From NCBI RefSeq assembly GCF_900119315.1, contig NZ_LT827010.1, positions 3,629,001 to 3,693,000 of the forward strand: DNA of 64,000 nucleotides, read 5' to 3'. Source of the stretch: Actinoplanes sp. SE50/110. GTDB lineage: Bacteria; Actinomycetota; Actinomycetes; Mycobacteriales; Micromonosporaceae. Of this stretch, positions 41,389 through 51,200 are shown piece after piece (within the stretch, counting starts at the first letter, position 1; each line of letters starts with the position of its first letter). Position numbers and translations under genes: made by a program. The notes beneath the pieces were generated by a model. The model was not told the DNA's origin, ran no database searches, and saw only the letters and a list, made by a program, of their open reading frames with translations.

Positions 41389-44300
41389 ATGGAGCCCCGC
41401 CCGGTGACCGTGACCAGTGACCTGCGACTGATCGAGCTTCCCGAGGCCGCCGTTCCCGACGAGGCGCCGGCGCTGTTCCGGTCCGACTCGGCACCGCTGC
41501 GGCGGACGCTGCTCGACATCCTCGACGCGACGGTGACAGCGCACCCGAGGGCGGCGGCGATCGACACCGGGGCCGGGGTGCTGACCTACCGGGAGCTGGC
41601 CGACGCGGTCGAGGCGTTGCGGGTGACGCTGAGCGGGCACGGGATCGGGGTCGGTGACCGGGTCGGCATCCGGATCTCGTCCGGCACGGCGGAGCTCTAC
41701 CTGGCGATCCTCGGGGTGCTCGCGGTCGGTGCGGCCTACGTCCCGGTGGACGCGGACGACCCGGAGGAGCGGGCCGAGCTGGTCTTCGCCGAGGCGGATG
41801 TGAGCGCGGTGCTCGGGGACGGGCTGAGCGTGTCCACCCGGCGTACTCCCGGTGGAAGCGCGGGACGGCCGGGGCCCGGCGATGACGCCTGGATCATCTT
41901 CACCTCCGGTTCGACCGGCACCCCGAAGGGGGTGGCGGTCACCCACGGGTCCGCGGCCGCCTTCGTCGACGCGGAGGCGCAGCTGTTCCTCGCCGACGAG
42001 GGTGCCGAGCCGATGGGCCCCGGGGACCGGGTGCTGGCCGGGCTGTCGGTGGCGTTCGACGCGTCGTGTGAGGAGATGTGGCTGGCCTGGCGGCACGGCG
42101 CCTGCCTGGTGCCGGCCGCGCGGTCGCTGGTGCGCAGCGGTGTCGACCTGGGTCCGTGGCTGGCCGAGCAGCGGATCACCGTGGTGTCGACGGTGCCGAC
42201 CCTGGCGGCGCTGTGGCCGGTGGAGGCGCTCGAGGACGTCCGGTTGCTGATCTTCGGTGGTGAGGCGTGCCCGCCGGAGCTGGCCGAACGGCTCGCGGTC
42301 GAGGGGCGCGAGGTGTGGAACACGTACGGCCCGACCGAGGCGACCGTGGTGGCGTGTGCCGCGCGGATGACCGGTGACGGGCCGGTGCGGATCGGGCTGC
42401 CGCTGGCCGGCTGGGAGCTGGCCGTGGTCGACCCGGCGGGCGAGCCGGTGACCATGGGGGAGACCGGCGAGCTGGTGATCGGCGGTGTCGGCCTGGCGCG
42501 CTACCTGGACGCCGGCAAGGACGCGGAGAAGTTCGCGGCGCTGCCGTCGCTGGGCTGGGAGCGGGCCTACCGCAGCGGTGACATCGTCCGCGCGGAGCCG
42601 GCCGGGCTGCTGTTCCTGGGCCGCGGTGACGAGCAGGTCAAGCTCGGTGGCCGGCGGATCGAGCTGGGTGAGGTGGACGCGGCGCTGCAGGCGCTGCCCG
42701 GGGTGGCCGGTGCGGCCGCCGCGGTGAAGCGGACGGCCGCCGGCAATCAGCTGCTGGTGGGTTATCTGGTGGTCCGGGAGGACGGCGGCTTCGACCTGGC
42801 CGCGGCCACGCAGCGGGTTCGGGAGCAGTTGCCGGCCGCGCTCGTACCGCTGCTGGCCGTGGTCGATGATCTTCCGACGCGGACGTCGGGCAAGGTGGAC
42901 CGGGCGGCGCTGCCGTGGCCCCTCGCGACCGCCGGTGACGTGGACGCCGAGCTGACCGAGGCCGAGCAGTGGCTGGCGGACGGCTGGGAGCAGATCCTCG
43001 GGGTGCGCCCGGCGGATGCCGCGGCCGACTTCTTCAGCAGTGGCGGCAGCAGTCTGAACGCGGCGCAGTTGGTGGCGTGGATCCGGCAGACCCGGCCGCA
43101 GGCGTCGGTGGCCGACGTCTACCAGAATCCGCGGCTGTCGGAGATGGCCGTGAAGCTGGGCGCGGCCGGTGGGCAGGTGGCGGTGCGCCGGGAGGTGCGA
43201 CCGACGCCGCGGCGGGCCGGGCTGGCGCAGTTCCTGCTGATGCTGCCGATGCTGGCGCTGGTCGGGCTGCGCTGGGTGACCGTGCTCGCCGCGCTGGGAA
43301 AGGTCGTGGCGGCGTCGTGGACGCCGCAGGTGTCCTGGTCGTGGATCGTGGCGGGCTGGCTGGTGCTGTTCAGCCCGGCCGGGCGGATCGCGGTGGCGGC
43401 GGCCGGCGCGCGGATGCTGCTGCGCGGTGTCGGACCGGGCAACTATCCGCGGGGCGGCAGCGTGCACGTGCGGCTGTGGGCCGCCGAGCGGCTGGCCGAG
43501 CTGACCGGGGCGAACGGGGTGACCGGCGCGGGCTGGATGATCACGTACGCCCGGGCGCTCGGGGCGCGGATCGGCCGGGACGTCGACCTGCACTCGGCGC
43601 CGCCGGTGACCGGCCTGCTGAAGGTCGGCCGGGGCGCGGCGATCGAGCCGGAGGCGGACCTGTCCGGCTACTGGGTCGACGGTGACGTCGTCCGGGTGGG
43701 CATGGTGCGGGTCGGCGCCGGGGCGCGGGTGGGGTCGCGCAGCACGCTGATGCCGGGTGCCCGGGTCGGCAAGAACGCGAGGATCGCGGCGGGGTCGACG
43801 GTCCTGGGCGCGGTGCCGTCGGGGCAGCGCTGGGCCGGTTCCCCGGCCGCGCCGGCCGCCGCCAAGGATGCGGAGGGCTGGCCGGAGCAGCGGCCGGAGC
43901 GTTCGCCGCTGGGCTCCAAGTTCTGGGTGGTGGCCTACAGCGTGACCGCGCAGCTGCTGGGTCTGGTGCCGGTGCTGGCGCTGCTGCCGGCATTCGCGCT
44001 GCTCGGCTGGGGGGTGTCCGGCCGTCCCGCGCTGGCGGGTGCGCTGCTCGTGATCCCGGTGGCCGCGGTCGCCTATCTGCTGACGTACGCGATGATCGTG
44101 CTCGCCGCGGTGCGCATCCTCAGCCTCGGGATGCGGGAGGGCTTCCACCGCGTGCAGGGCCGGGTGGCGTGGCAGGTGTGGACCACCGAGCGGCTGATGG
44201 GGATGGCCCGGGTGGCGCTGTTCCCGATGTACGCCAGCCTGTTCACCCCGGTGTGGCTGCGCCTGCTCGGCGCCAAGGTCGGCCGCAACGTCGAAGTCTC

Positions 44301-45309
44301 CACGGTCCTCGCCCTGCCGGCGATGACCACGGTGAACGACGGGGCGTTCCTGGCCGACGACACCATGGTGGCCACCTACGAGCTCAGCCACGGCTGGCTG
44401 CGGGTGGCGCCGGCCCGGATCGGCAAGCAGGCGTTCCTGGGCAACTCGGGGATGGCGGCGCCCGGCCGGTCGGTGCCCAAGCGCGGCCTGGTCGGGGTGC
44501 TGTCGTCGGCGCCGCACAAGGCGAAGAAGGGTTCGTCGTGGCTGGGCGCCCCGCCCATGCCGCTGCGCCGGACCGTCGAGGCGGCCGACGCCAGCCGCAC
44601 CTTCGCCCCGCCGCTGCGGCTGAAGCTGGCCCGGGCCGCGATCGAACTGTGCCGGATCGTCCCGGTGATGTGCGCCGGCGCCCTCGCCGTGCTGGTGATC
44701 GCCGCGCTGGCGCTGATCTGGCGGGCCGGGGGCGGCTGGGCGGCCGCGCTGGCCGCCGGGCCGGTCATGTTCGGCGCGGTGATCGTCGCGGCGTTGACCG
44801 CGACCGCGGCGAAGTGGCTGCTGGTCGGCCGGCTGCGGGTGACCGAGCGGGCGCTGTGGACGTCGTTCGTGTGGCGCAACGAGCTGGCCGACACGTTCGT
44901 CGAGGTGCTCGCCGCGCCGTGGCTGTTCCGGTTCGCCACCGGCACCCCGCTGCTGACCGCGTGGATGCGCACGCTGGGTGCTCGGATCGGTCGCGGTGTG
45001 TGGCTGGAGACGTACTGGCTCCCCGAGTACGACCTGGTACACCTCGGTGCCGGAGCAACCGTCAACCGGGGGTGCGTGGTGCAGACCCACCTGTTCCATG
45101 ATCGGATCATGGCCATGGACGAGGTCACTCTGAGCGCGGGCGCCACGCTCGGTCCCAACGGGATCGTGCTGCCCGGCGCGAGCATCGGCGCCCGCACCAC
45201 GGTTGGCCCCGGATCGCTGGTCACCCGCGGCGACGCGGTGCCCGCCGACAGCCGCTGGCTCGGCAACCCGATCGGCACCTGGCCGGCGCCGGCTTCCCGC
45301 CGGCCATGA
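41389..45309 (+). CDS. pls: Pls/PosA-type non-ribosomal peptide synthetase (homopoly-amino-acid synthetase-like)
   Basis: 1306 aa, close to the 1319 aa of Streptomyces albulus epsilon-poly-L-lysine synthetase. Adenylation domain (about 35-510): TSGSTGTPKGVAVTHG, FDASCEEMWLAW, NTYGPTEATVVA, YRSGDIVR and the A10 Lys in PTRTSGKVDRAALP. Thiolation domain near 525-590 (FFSSGGSSLNAAQLVAW; Ser for phosphopantetheine). Then membrane helices alternate with three soluble hexapeptide-repeat (acyltransferase-like) domains: ITYARALGARIGRDVDLHSA, LFTPVWLRLLGAKVGRNVEV, LLTAWMRTLGARIGRGVWLE. There is no thioesterase or canonical C domain, as in Pls, where the tandem domains form the isopeptide bonds iteratively. 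The amino acid cannot be read safely. Coupled (ATGA) to an M1 peptidase. Confidence 0.9.
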   Translation: MEPRPVTVTSDLRLIELPEAAVPDEAPALFRSDSAPLRRTLLDILDATVTAHPRAAAIDTGAGVLTYRELADAVEALRVTLSGHGIGVGDRVGIRISSGTAELYLAILGVLAVGAAYVPVDADDPEERAELVFAEADVSAVLGDGLSVSTRRTPGGSAGRPGPGDDAWIIFTSGSTGTPKGVAVTHGSAAAFVDAEAQLFLADEGAEPMGPGDRVLAGLSVAFDASCEEMWLAWRHGACLVPAARSLVRSGVDLGPWLAEQRITVVSTVPTLAALWPVEALEDVRLLIFGGEACPPELAERLAVEGREVWNTYGPTEATVVACAARMTGDGPVRIGLPLAGWELAVVDPAGEPVTMGETGELVIGGVGLARYLDAGKDAEKFAALPSLGWERAYRSGDIVRAEPAGLLFLGRGDEQVKLGGRRIELGEVDAALQALPGVAGAAAAVKRTAAGNQLLVGYLVVREDGGFDLAAATQRVREQLPAALVPLLAVVDDLPTRTSGKVDRAALPWPLATAGDVDAELTEAEQWLADGWEQILGVRPADAAADFFSSGGSSLNAAQLVAWIRQTRPQASVADVYQNPRLSEMAVKLGAAGGQVAVRREVRPTPRRAGLAQFLLMLPMLALVGLRWVTVLAALGKVVAASWTPQVSWSWIVAGWLVLFSPAGRIAVAAAGARMLLRGVGPGNYPRGGSVHVRLWAAERLAELTGANGVTGAGWMITYARALGARIGRDVDLHSAPPVTGLLKVGRGAAIEPEADLSGYWVDGDVVRVGMVRVGAGARVGSRSTLMPGARVGKNARIAAGSTVLGAVPSGQRWAGSPAAPAAAKDAEGWPEQRPERSPLGSKFWVVAYSVTAQLLGLVPVLALLPAFALLGWGVSGRPALAGALLVIPVAAVAYLLTYAMIVLAAVRILSLGMREGFHRVQGRVAWQVWTTERLMGMARVALFPMYASLFTPVWLRLLGAKVGRNVEVSTVLALPAMTTVNDGAFLADDTMVATYELSHGWLRVAPARIGKQAFLGNSGMAAPGRSVPKRGLVGVLSSAPHKAKKGSSWLGAPPMPLRRTVEAADASRTFAPPLRLKLARAAIELCRIVPVMCAGALAVLVIAALALIWRAGGGWAAALAAGPVMFGAVIVAALTATAAKWLLVGRLRVTERALWTSFVWRNELADTFVEVLAAPWLFRFATGTPLLTAWMRTLGARIGRGVWLETYWLPEYDLVHLGAGATVNRGCVVQTHLFHDRIMAMDEVTLSAGATLGPNGIVLPGASIGARTTVGPGSLVTRGDAVPADSRWLGNPIGTWPAPASRRP

Positions 45310-46661
45310 CCCCGGCGGCACAGCCGGGCGCGGAGTATTCGACGGACCCGTATCTGCCCGGCCACGGCAACGGCGGATACCGGGTGCTGCACTACGACCT
45401 CGACCTGGACTACCGGGTCACGTCCAACCGGATCGCCGGGAAGGCGGTGATCACCGCGCGGGCGGTCCAGCCGCTGTCCCGGTTCACCCTGGACCTCGGG
45501 CATCTCCGGGTGCAGGACGTGCGGGTCGACGGGCGGCCGGCGAAGTTCGCCCACCGGCCGGACAAGCTGCGGATCCGGCCGGAGCAGGCGGTCGGGCACG
45601 GCGCCGTCTTCCGGATCGAGATCCGTTACTCCGGCAAGCCGGTGCCGATCGCCGGCCGCTGGGGTGACATCGGCTGGGACGAGCTGACCGACGGGGCGCT
45701 GGTGGCCAGCCAGCCGATCGGCGCGCCGTCCTGGTTCCCGTGCAACGACCGCCCGGACGACAAGGCCACGTTCCTGGTCACGCTGACCACGGCGACGCCG
45801 TACACCGTGCTGGTCACCGGCGACCTGGTCGCCCGCCGCCGCGGCGCGGGCACCACCACCTGGGTGTACGAGCGGACCGAGCCGACCGCGACGTACCTGA
45901 TGAGCGTCCAGGTCGGGCGTTACGACGTGGTCGACCTCGCCGACGCGCGGGTGCCGCAGCGCGCCGCGATCCCGCCCCGGCTGCGCGAGGCGTTGCGGCA
46001 CGACTTCGGCCGGCACGGCGAGATCATGGAAGCTCTGGAACGGTTGTTCGGACCGTACCCCTTCCGGGAGTACGTCGTGGTGGTCGCCGACGACGACCTG
46101 GACGACCCGATCGAGGCGCAGGGCATGGCCGTGTTCGGCCGCAACCACCTGGACGGGCAGCGCACCCATGAGCGCCTGGTGGTGCACGAGCTGGCGCACC
46201 AGTGGTTCGGCAACAGCCTGACCGTCGCCGACTGGCGGCACATCTGGCTCAACGAGGGCTTCGCGACGTACGCCGAATGGTTGTGGTCCGGCGCTTCCGG
46301 CGGGCCTTCGGCGGCCTCGCACGCGGCACAGTGGCACGCCTGGGCGGCGGCGCAGCCGGCTGATCTGGCGGTGGCCGACCCGGGCGTGGCCCGGATGTTC
46401 GACCCGCTGGTCTACAAGCGGGGCGCGCTGGCGGTGCACGCGCTGCGGGTGCGGCTGGGGGACACGGCGTTCTTCGCGCTGCTGCGCTCCTGGGTGGCGG
46501 AGAACCAGCACCGGACGGTGACGACCGAACAGTTCCGCCGGCATGCGGCGCGGTTCAGCGCCCGGAGTCTGGACGATCTGTTCACCGCCTGGCTCGACCG
46601 GCCGGAGCTGCCGCCGCTGCCTCGCCACCCCGACGGGCCGGTGGTCCGCGCCCTCTCCTGA
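45306..46661 (+). CDS. M1-family zinc peptidase coupled to the pls gene (PLD-like)
   Basis: 451 aa, starting in the ATGA overlap with pls. N-terminal beta domain (YRVLHYDLDLDYRVTSNRIA), an IEAQGMAVFG motif in place of GAMEN, the zinc site LVVHELAHQWFGNSLT and HIWLNEGFATYAEWLW (HExxH-18-E). It lacks the long C-terminal helical domain of PepN, as do short M1 peptidases. In epsilon-poly-lysine producers a zinc aminopeptidase that degrades the polymer is encoded next to pls, so a role in trimming or self-protection is a reasonable inference. No signal peptide is seen. Confidence 0.9.
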   Translation: MTPAAQPGAEYSTDPYLPGHGNGGYRVLHYDLDLDYRVTSNRIAGKAVITARAVQPLSRFTLDLGHLRVQDVRVDGRPAKFAHRPDKLRIRPEQAVGHGAVFRIEIRYSGKPVPIAGRWGDIGWDELTDGALVASQPIGAPSWFPCNDRPDDKATFLVTLTTATPYTVLVTGDLVARRRGAGTTTWVYERTEPTATYLMSVQVGRYDVVDLADARVPQRAAIPPRLREALRHDFGRHGEIMEALERLFGPYPFREYVVVVADDDLDDPIEAQGMAVFGRNHLDGQRTHERLVVHELAHQWFGNSLTVADWRHIWLNEGFATYAEWLWSGASGGPSAASHAAQWHAWAAAQPADLAVADPGVARMFDPLVYKRGALAVHALRVRLGDTAFFALLRSWVAENQHRTVTTEQFRRHAARFSARSLDDLFTAWLDRPELPPLPRHPDGPVVRALS

Positions 46662-46688
46662 CGCTGAGCCGGGCCCGGGCGCGACGAC

Positions 46689-47051
46689 TCAGATCACGCC
46701 GGGCCGGTGCACCGCGGCGAACGCCGCCACCGCGTTCACCAGGGGTGGCACCACGATGAAGGCTCCCGCCACCAGGCGAAGTCCCTCGGCCCGGCGGGGG
46801 ATCGCGAGCCGGGTCACGAGGGCGACCGCGGCGATGCCGCCGGTCACCCAGGGCCAGACGGTGAAGACCGGCCGGGAGAGATTCAGGCAGTCGTGATCGA
46901 AGCCGGTGCCGCAGCTGGAGTCCATCCCGCCGAGCGCGGCGAAGCCCGGAACGCAGCACAGCAGCGACATCAGCGGCACCGACAGCAGAGCGACCGTCGT
47001 GGCCACCCGGCCGAGTCGCTCGCGTCGTGATGATGATGGATCCTCGGTCAT
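46689..47051 (-). CDS. small hypothetical membrane protein
   Basis: 120 aa from ATG 47051 (MTEDPSSSRRERLGRVATTV). Helices VATTVALLSVPLMSLLCCVP, VFTVWPWVTGGIAAVALVTR and GAFIVVPPLVNAVAAFAAV. Paired Cys in the first helix (LLCCVPG) and Cys in SSCGTGFDHDCLNL suggest one or two extracytoplasmic disulfides. No family recognised. It is convergent with the M1 peptidase. Confidence 0.6.
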   Translation of the reverse strand: MTEDPSSSRRERLGRVATTVALLSVPLMSLLCCVPGFAALGGMDSSCGTGFDHDCLNLSRPVFTVWPWVTGGIAAVALVTRLAIPRRAEGLRLVAGAFIVVPPLVNAVAAFAAVHRPGVI

Positions 47052-47111
47052 GCCGCTCACCGTAGAGGGCACGGGCCAGGCAGTCGCGCGCTGCCCGGCC
47101 CGTGCCCGCCA

Positions 47112-47921
47112 TCAGCCGATCGGGAAGGTGTAGTTCCTGCCGTAGTCCGAGTCGTACGCCGAGCACTGCGTGTACGGGTCGGAGTTCTTGAACCACGTCT
47201 CGATCTTCCGGGCGTTCGCCGGGATGTCGATGCGGACCGGGATCGCCTCGGCGGCCTGGTTCACCGGGGTGGACTGCACCGGGCCTCCGTCGAAGCGGTA
47301 GTAGACGTCGATCTCCCACGCGGGGTAGCCGCGGTAGGTGGCCCGGCACTGCGGGAGCCGGGCCGGATCGTAGTTGAGCACCAGGGCGCCGCCCCGGCGC
47401 AGCGGCCCGGTCACGGTCTCCGACCAGTCGGCGTTGTAGGCGGCGCGGGCCAGCACCGGCGGCTGGTTGATGTCGAACCGGTAGTTCGCGCCGCCGGCGG
47501 TGTCCTCCTCGTGGCAGCCGGTGCGGTCCTCGGCGACGAACCACATCTGCAGCTGGTGGGTGTCCGGGCGCAGTTGCAGGGTGCCCAGGCTGCGGACCGT
47601 GGTGTCCTTGCCGTCGGCCGTCACCCGCTGGGTGACCGGGTAGACCCGCAGGTCGCCGCCGTCGATGCGGTACTGGACGGAGATGCCCCAGGAGTCGCCG
47701 TACTCGTCGGTGCCGCGGCACCGGGGCAGGCGTGCCGGGTCGAAGTCGACGGTGACCGGGTGGCCGGACTCGATGACCCCGTCGACCGCGGTGCTGCCGT
47801 CGGCGTTGAAGTGCAGCACCGGGGCGGGGGAGGGGCTGGCGGCGGCCGGTGCGGCGAGGAATCCGAGGGCGGCGACGGGTGCCGCGGCCAGGAGCAGAAC
47901 TCTGCGCAGGATGCGTGACAT
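47112..47921 (-). CDS. secreted DUF6209-like protein
   Basis: 269 aa from ATG 47921. A signal peptide is clear (RRVLLLAAAPVAALGFLAAP, cleavage after AAA). Two similar halves follow, each with ESGHPVTVDFDPARLPRCR/RRGGALVLNYDPARLPQCR and a beta-rich region ending WFVAEDRTGCHEED/WFKNSDPYTQCSAYD. It is an internal duplication with conserved Cys pairs, as in DUF6209 proteins. Function unknown; exported. On the minus strand TTGCAA … CATAGC near 48001-47972 could be its promoter, overlapping two direct TGCAAGT repeats (47978-47984, 47997-48003). Confidence 0.75.
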   Translation of the reverse strand: MSRILRRVLLLAAAPVAALGFLAAPAAASPSPAPVLHFNADGSTAVDGVIESGHPVTVDFDPARLPRCRGTDEYGDSWGISVQYRIDGGDLRVYPVTQRVTADGKDTTVRSLGTLQLRPDTHQLQMWFVAEDRTGCHEEDTAGGANYRFDINQPPVLARAAYNADWSETVTGPLRRGGALVLNYDPARLPQCRATYRGYPAWEIDVYYRFDGGPVQSTPVNQAAEAIPVRIDIPANARKIETWFKNSDPYTQCSAYDSDYGRNYTFPIG

Positions 47922-48117
47922 GGCATGGACCTTCCTGTGGACGTCCGGCCGACCATAGTGGAGCCCACGGGGTGCTATGCAAGTCCTTCCATTTCTTGCA
48001 AGTGAACGTCATTTCGCGGTCTTTACCGGCGGCGCGCTGACCAGCGCCTTCCACAGTGATGAGACGGTGGCCACTGTGTCCCATCCGGGTGGCATCGACG
48101 GATCTTGACGCCTGGCT

Positions 48118-48131
48118 TGTTAGCGCTCACA
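48118..48131 (+). promoter_or_regulatory. LacI-type operator upstream of the GH43 gene
   Basis: TGTTAGCGCTCACA is a near-perfect copy of the TGTTAGCGCTAACA-type palindrome bound by many actinobacterial LacI-family sugar regulators; one mismatch pair. TTGACG at 48105-48110 just upstream could be the -35, putting the operator across the -10 region. No regulator gene is adjacent. Sugar control of the downstream gene is inferred. Confidence 0.65.
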
Positions 48132-48200
48132 CTTCCTCCACACCGCCGGGGCCGGCGCCGTCCGCACCAGCCGCTCCGGCCGCCCCCCGGAGGATCGAAC

Positions 48201-51200
48201 ATGCAACAACCCTTCAAAATCGCCAGCGTGCTGGCCCTGCTGATGGCCATGCTGGTGGTCCCCACGCCGGCCCGGGCCGATCAGGCCGCGATCACCGACG
48301 GTCTCGTGCTCTGGTACAAACTCGACGAGACGGCCGGGTCGGTGGCCACCGACTCCTCCGGCCACGCGCACAACGGGACGGTCGCCGGCACGGCGTCCTG
48401 GACCGGCGGCCAGGGCCTGACCTTCGACGGGTCCAGCACCTACGTGAAGGTCCCGAACGACATCATGTCGGGGCTCACCGCAATCTCGGTGTCGTTCGAC
48501 GTCCTGGTCGACGCGGACCAGCCGACCCCGTACTTCCTCTACGGATTCGGCAACACCGACACCTCCACCGGGTACGGCAACGGATACCTGTTCACGACCG
48601 GCAACAACCTGCGTACCGCGATCTCCACGGCGAACTGGACCAAGGAGCAGAGCACCCAGGCGCCCGCGCCGCAGCCGCTCGCCCGCGGCACGTGGAAACA
48701 CCTCGCGTACACCCAGACCGGCACCACCGGGACGCTGTTCGAGGACGGCACGCCGATCGCCACGAACACCTCCGTCACCATCAAGCCGGGCGACATCGGC
48801 GCCGGCACGACCAGCGCGAACTACCTCGGCAGGTCGAACTACACCGGCGACCGGCTGCTCAAGGGCAGGATCAAGGACTTCCGGGTGTACGACCGGGCCC
48901 TCGGCGACCCGGAGCTGCAGAGCCTCGCCGAGCCGGTGGTCTCCGCCGAGCTGGCAGCCGACCGGGCCACGCTCACCCTCGGCGACACCTCCGCCCTCAC
49001 CGCGGACCTGAGCCTCCCGGCGACCGCACCCCGGGGGACGAGGCTGACCTGGGCCACCAGCGACGCCTCGGTGATCACCGCGGCCGGCGTGGTGATCCGG
49101 CCGCCGTCCGGGCAGGCGGCCGGCAGCGCGACGCTCACCGCCACCCTCACCCGCGGTTCGCTGACCGCCACCAGATCCTTCCCGGTCACCGTGCCACCGC
49201 AGCTCAGCGCCGAGGACGCGGTACGGGAGGCCGCCACCGCCCTCACCGTGCGCAACCTCGGTGACGTCCGGGGCAACCTGACGCTGCCGGCCACCGGGGC
49301 GTACGGCACCACGGTCACCTGGTCGTCGGACCGGCCCGGGGTGATCGACGACACCGGTGTCGTGCACCGGCCGCAGGCCGGTCAGGGCGCCACCACCGTG
49401 GCTCTGACCGCGACGGTCCACTCCGGCGCGGCCTCGGCCACCCGGACGCTGACCGCGACCGTGCCCGAGCTGCCCGCGGCCCAGGCCCGGACCGGGTACC
49501 TGTTCAGCTACTTCACCGGCGAGGGCACCGCGACCGGCGAGCAGCTGCACTTCGCGGTGAGTAGGGCGAACGACCCGCTGTCCTACCGCGAGGTCAACGA
49601 CGGCAAGCCGGTGCTGACCTCGACGCTGGGCACGAAGGGTCTGCGCGACCCGTTCATCATCCGCTCGCCCGAGGGCGACAAGTTCTACCAGATCGCCACC
49701 GACCTGAAGATCTACGGCAACGGCGACTGGGACGCGTCGCAGCGTACCGGCAGTAGATCGATCATGGTGTGGGAGTCCACCGACCTGGTCCACTGGACCG
49801 ACCAGCGCCTGGTCAAGGTCTCGCCGGACACCGCCGGCAACACCTGGGCGCCGGAGGCCTTCTACGACAAGACCCTGGGGGAGTACGTCGTCTTCTGGGC
49901 TTCGAAGCTCTACGACGCCGCGGACACCGCGCACGCCGGCAACACCTACAACCGGATGATGTACGCGACGACCCGCGACTTCTACACCTTCAGCGAACCG
50001 AAGGTCTGGAAGGACCCGGGCTACTCGGTGATCGACTCGACGATGATCGAGAACGACGGCGAGTACTACCGGTTCACCAAGGACGAGCGCAACAACACCT
50101 CGAGCACGCCGTGCGCCAAATTCCTGATCGAGGAGAAGTCCGCCTCGATCCTGAGCACGAACTACGACTTCGTCAGCGAGTGCATCGGCTCCGGCAGCAT
50201 CAGCGCGGGCGAGGGGCCGCTGGTGTTCAAATCGAACACCGAGCAGCGGTGGTACCTGTTCATCGACGAGTTCGGCGGCCAGGGGTACGTGCCGTTCACC
50301 ACCACGGACCTGGCGTCCGGCAAGTGGACGAAGGTCGCGTCGTACTCGCTGCCGGCCAGCCCGCGGCACGGCACCGTCCTGCCGGTCACCCAGGCCGAGT
50401 ACGACCGGCTGCTCACCGCCTACCAGCCGAACCTGCTGGTCACCGCGGTGGACCCGATTCCGCTCGTCACGCCGGCCGGCGTCGCCCCGGCTCTCCCGGC
50501 CCGGGTCACCGCCCGGTTCGCGGACGGTTCCTCGTCCAGCGTCGCGGTCACCTGGGACGCCGTGCCGCCGGCGGCGTACGCCCAGCCGGGCACGTTCACC
50601 GTCGCCGGCACCGTCGCCGAGAGCCAGAACGTCAAGGCCGGCGTGGTGGTGACCGTCCCCGACGTGCAGGCGCCGGTGGTCAGCGCCACCGTCACCCCGG
50701 CCGTACCGGCCAGCGGATGGTTCACCGGCCCGGCGACGGTCACGGTGACCGCCACCGACGCGGTCGACGGTGCGGTGGTCCCGAAGGTCCGGGTCACCCG
50801 CTCCGGCGACCCGGCCGGCCAGTGGACCGACCAGGCACCACCGCTGACCCTCGGTGCGGACGGCAGCTACCTGGTCGAATACACCGCCATCGACGCCGCT
50901 GGCAACAGCTCCGGAACCGGATCGGTGACCGTGCGCATCGACACGGCGCCCCCGGTGTCGCAGGCCACGGTCGACGCGCAGAGCCGGACCGTGACACTGC
51001 GGGCGGCCGACAACGACTCCGGCGTCAGCGGGCTGGCGTATTCGGTGGACGGCGGCCGCACCTGGCAGCCGTACACCGTGCCGGTGCGCGCCGGGCAGAC
51101 CCGGTTGACGGTGCTCTACCGGGCCACCGACGTCGCCGGGAACGTCGAGGTGATCAACCAGGCCGTGGTGCCGGCCGTACGCGTGGTGCTCGCCCCGAGC

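Noticed and set aside
41302..45321. A 1339-codon leftward open frame antisense to pls
   Set aside because: Composition is Arg/Gly/Pro/Gln-rich and repetitive, as expected from the shadow of a high-GC gene; the plus strand has clear NRPS motifs.
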